From Rhodospirillaceae bacterium (GTDB lineage: Bacteria > Pseudomonadota > Alphaproteobacteria > TMED109): 45,204 nt of DNA. Made by a program: the position numbers and the translations under genes. This document shows positions 43,471 through 45,204 of this stretch, piece by piece; within the stretch, counting starts at the first letter, position 1; every line of letters begins with the position of its first letter. A model generated the notes under the pieces. That model had not been told where the DNA came from and did no database searches. It saw only the letters and a program-made list of their open reading frames with translations. The stretch lies in the NCBI GenBank assembly GCA_902557845.1, contig CACEBX010000007.1:1-45204 (forward strand), written 5' to 3'.

Positions 43471-43662
43471 ATGTACTTAAATATTGTAAATAACTTATCT
43501 TTTGAAAATAAAAGAAATAAAAATATTGTTATTAGAAAAAAAGATGATAACAATGAAGATGAACATAAAAGTCTTGATATTGCTAATTCAGATTATGAGC
43601 TATTTTATAATTCTATTTTTTATGGGCAGCTTACACAAAATTGGATAAAAGTTACTAATTAA
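43471..43662 (+). CDS. Possible small protein, 63 residues
   Basis: This short frame starts with an ATG but without a clear ribosome site. It is rich in Asn, Asp and Lys with a tail YELFYNSIFYGQLTQNWIKV. The codons look more protein-like than random frames here (many GAT, GAA, GCT), and it fits between divergent and plus-strand genes. I do not recognise it, and it may be spurious. Confidence 0.4.
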   Translation: MYLNIVNNLSFENKRNKNIVIRKKDDNNEDEHKSLDIANSDYELFYNSIFYGQLTQNWIKVTN

Positions 43663-43714
43663 AGTTTTTTTAAAAAACATTTTTATTTATTGAAAATTAA
43701 TATATATTATTCAA

Positions 43715-44152
43715 ATGGATAAAAGAAGCCCTGATGATATTAGAAAGTCGATTAAGTCCTTAGTCGAAGAGGCAGAAAGTGTTTCTATTGAAGATAAAGT
43801 TCAAGATAATGATCTTGCTAAAAATAACAGTTTAAAATCTAAATTAGAATCTCCACCCGCAAAATTAGAAGATAAATATAAGCCTGACATTAAAACTAAA
43901 CCTCATACAGAGGAAAAAGATCTCGATTTGACAGGTTTAATAAGTGATGATGTTGCTTTAGCTGTAAGGGCTGAATTAATGAGATATTCAGACGTTTTTG
44001 ATACAGATGATACAAAAGATATCATATACAGGTCTGTTACTAATGCTACTAGAGAAATGGTAAGAGAATGGTTAGATCAAAATCTAGCCACTATTGCAAA
44101 GGAAGTAATTAACGAAGCATTGGATAAGTTATCCAAAAATGCTAGAAATTAA
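43715..44152 (+). CDS. PopZ-like (DUF2497 family) protein
   Basis: PopZ is a polar scaffold in alphaproteobacteria that organises the chromosome centromere and cell poles. This 145-residue protein has an N-terminal helix (PDDIRKSIKSLVEEAE) and a Pro/Glu/Lys-rich middle (about residues 35-70). The C-terminal helices REWLDQNLATIAKEVINEALDKL resemble the PopZ self-assembly region (WLDxNLP-x-I). The NLA in place of NLP and the shorter linker are divergent features. It faces gcrA with a 4-base overlap. The DUF2497 assignment is likely, but pole function here is inferred. Confidence 0.72.
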   Translation: MDKRSPDDIRKSIKSLVEEAESVSIEDKVQDNDLAKNNSLKSKLESPPAKLEDKYKPDIKTKPHTEEKDLDLTGLISDDVALAVRAELMRYSDVFDTDDTKDIIYRSVTNATREMVREWLDQNLATIAKEVINEALDKLSKNARN

Positions 44153-44532
44153 TCAGCGTTAATTTTAAAAAACTTTTTAATTTTTTGATTATTATCTTTT
44201 CTTCTGTAAGCGATTAAACAATGTTCGCCACAATAGGGTTTACCGGGTATTACTTCTTTTCCGCAAAAATAAAAATCCTCGTCACCAGGGTGTCCAATTG
44301 GCCATTTGCAACCCTTCATATTAGCGATAAGTGAATTAAGACTAGTGCTTTTTATTTCTTTAATACCTTCTTTTTCCTTTATTTTTTTTGAAAGGCCAAG
44401 CCTATTAGCTTTCCCAATTACAGCATTTCTGCTTACATTTCCTAGCTTGTCAGCTATTTCTCTTGCAGGTATTCCTTTAGCCCACATGCTTGATAACTTA
44501 TCAACTTTACTTTTTGTCCAGTAGTTTTTCAT
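44149..44532 (-). CDS. gcrA: GcrA cell-cycle regulator
   Basis: GcrA is an alphaproteobacterial transcription regulator that acts with RNA polymerase sigma70 at promoters, often at CcrM-methylated GANTC sites. The 127-residue protein starts with the conserved helix-turn-helix, beginning WTKSKVDKLSSMWAKGIPAR, then NAVIGKANRLGL. It ends with a small zinc-like cysteine cluster: GCKWPIGHPGDEDFYFCG and PYCGEHC. It is shorter than the Caulobacter protein, mainly in the linker. It lies convergent with the PopZ-like gene; gcrA and popZ-like genes both control the cell cycle. Confidence 0.93.
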   Translation of the reverse strand: MKNYWTKSKVDKLSSMWAKGIPAREIADKLGNVSRNAVIGKANRLGLSKKIKEKEGIKEIKSTSLNSLIANMKGCKWPIGHPGDEDFYFCGKEVIPGKPYCGEHCLIAYRRKDNNQKIKKFFKINAD

Positions 44533-44572
44533 GATAATTTGTTATAAAATAATAAAAAAATAATATAGCACA

Positions 44573-45204
44573 ATGTTCTTGAGAAGAAAAAAAAATAATT
44601 TTAGCACTTTATTACTTTATTTTAATTTAATTATTAAATGGGGAAAATCACAGAAGAAAAATTTTCTAATAGCTAATATGCTTATGTTAATTGTTGCTGC
44701 AGTAACCTCTTTGTATCCAATTGCAATAGACTTTTCATTTAATGCCTTAAATGAAAAAAATATAACGCATTTAATGTATATACCCATAGCTATTATGATT
44801 CTTACAGTTTTAAAAGGGATTTCTTACTTTTATCAGACAGTAATAGTAGGAAAGATATCTAACGGTATTATAAAAGTTATTCAATTAAAACTTTATGACA
44901 AGATAGTTAACTTTGATGTATTACTCATGAATGAGTTTCAACAAGGATCATTGCAGTCTAGATTTATAAATGATCTCAATATTCTTAGGGAAGCAATAAT
45001 AAGAATTTTAAATAATCTTGTAAGAGACTTTTTTACCTTATTAGGATTATTAATAAGCATGTTATATTTAGATTGGGTACTAACTCTTAGTGTACTTTTA
45101 ATATACCCTTTGTGCATAAAACCTATAGTTTTTATAGGCAAGTCTACAAGAAAACATTCTCTCAAACTGCAAGAAAAAATTGCAGCCGTAGGAGCATTTT
45201 TAAA
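44573..45204 (+). CDS. MsbA-type ABC transporter, N-terminal part (cut by window edge)
   Basis: This frame was read by hand from the ATG at 44573 to the window end, about 210 residues. It has the layout of an ABC exporter membrane domain: a short basic N-terminus, long hydrophobic helices near residues 35-80 and 145-195, and a coupling segment with NEFQQGSLQSRFINDLNILR. That corresponds to the FH-x-x-x-x-TG-x-L-x-x-R-x-x-x-D motif of MsbA-like lipid flippases. The nucleotide-binding domain is beyond the edge, so MsbA is a likely but unproven identity. Confidence 0.75.
   Translation, partial: MFLRRKKNNFSTLLLYFNLIIKWGKSQKKNFLIANMLMLIVAAVTSLYPIAIDFSFNALNEKNITHLMYIPIAIMILTVLKGISYFYQTVIVGKISNGIIKVIQLKLYDKIVNFDVLLMNEFQQGSLQSRFINDLNILREAIIRILNNLVRDFFTLLGLLISMLYLDWVLTLSVLLIYPLCIKPIVFIGKSTRKHSLKLQEKIAAVGAFL

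Noticed and set aside
43181-43480. A 99-residue plus-strand frame opposite the 109-residue gene
   Set aside because: It runs antisense to a gene with a good ribosome site and operon coupling, and its sequence resembles a mirror of that coding strand rather than a protein.

Overview
The window is a very AT-rich, tightly packed stretch of a bacterial chromosome with about 55 protein genes and one tRNA. No gap exceeds about 120 bases, and many neighbours overlap by 1 to 20 bases. The gene content points to a streamlined marine alphaproteobacterium. It has GcrA, a PopZ-like protein, an IalB-type secreted protein next to rlmN and argG, a malyl-CoA lyase, and a complete proteorhodopsin plus retinal cassette. 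Placement near HIMB59/AEGEAN-169-like or SAR11-like lineages is inference from gene content and base composition; no phylogeny was run. I see no phage, insertion sequence, CRISPR array or plasmid genes.

Layout, left to right. Positions 1-3757 (minus strand) hold lpxK (cut by the left edge) and waaA for lipid A/Kdo, pmbA, and a small secreted protein, followed by tRNA-Gln(TTG). Positions 3920-7333 hold folD facing ispE and a TPR protein. Positions 7382-10688 (plus) hold a small conserved-looking protein, a family 4 type uracil-DNA glycosylase, a lytic transglycosylase and moaB. Positions 10693-15825 (minus) are the phototrophy cassette: proteorhodopsin, a terminator hairpin, then crtI, crtB, crtY and blh. 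Together these make beta-carotene from GGPP and cleave it to retinal. Upstream on the same strand (15874-18003) is ubiA with two small glycosyltransferases.

Positions 18005-21623 hold rsmE, a CorC/HlyC-type protein, aroB and aroK. Positions 21707-27474 form one plus-strand run: a 46-residue membrane peptide, a 633-residue secreted protein, a XerD-type recombinase, malyl-CoA lyase, accA and a NUDIX protein. Positions 27475-30148 hold propionyl-CoA synthetase and a Bax-inhibitor-1 family protein. Positions 30230-35050 hold a pterin dehydratase, a DUF3429-like protein, two DMT transporters, scoA/scoB and a quinone oxidoreductase. Positions 35114-37878 hold ialB-like, rlmN and argG.

Positions 37875-40633 (minus) hold yggT, an ammonium transporter and three small membrane proteins, two of which share a C-terminal motif. 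Positions 40693-43422 (minus) hold an unknown protein, an SDR, an alpha/beta hydrolase and peptide deformylase. Positions 43471-45204 hold a small ORF, a PopZ-like gene, gcrA and the start of an MsbA-type ABC transporter.

The most notable points are these. The crtB frame needs a non-ATG start, probably ATA overlapping the crtI stop, to keep its conserved N-terminus. A terminator hairpin separates proteorhodopsin from its retinal genes with no room for another sigma70 promoter. A cassette of three small membrane proteins includes one with a phage-like N-terminus. A PopZ-like gene faces gcrA. The uracil-DNA glycosylase lacks the usual cluster cysteines.
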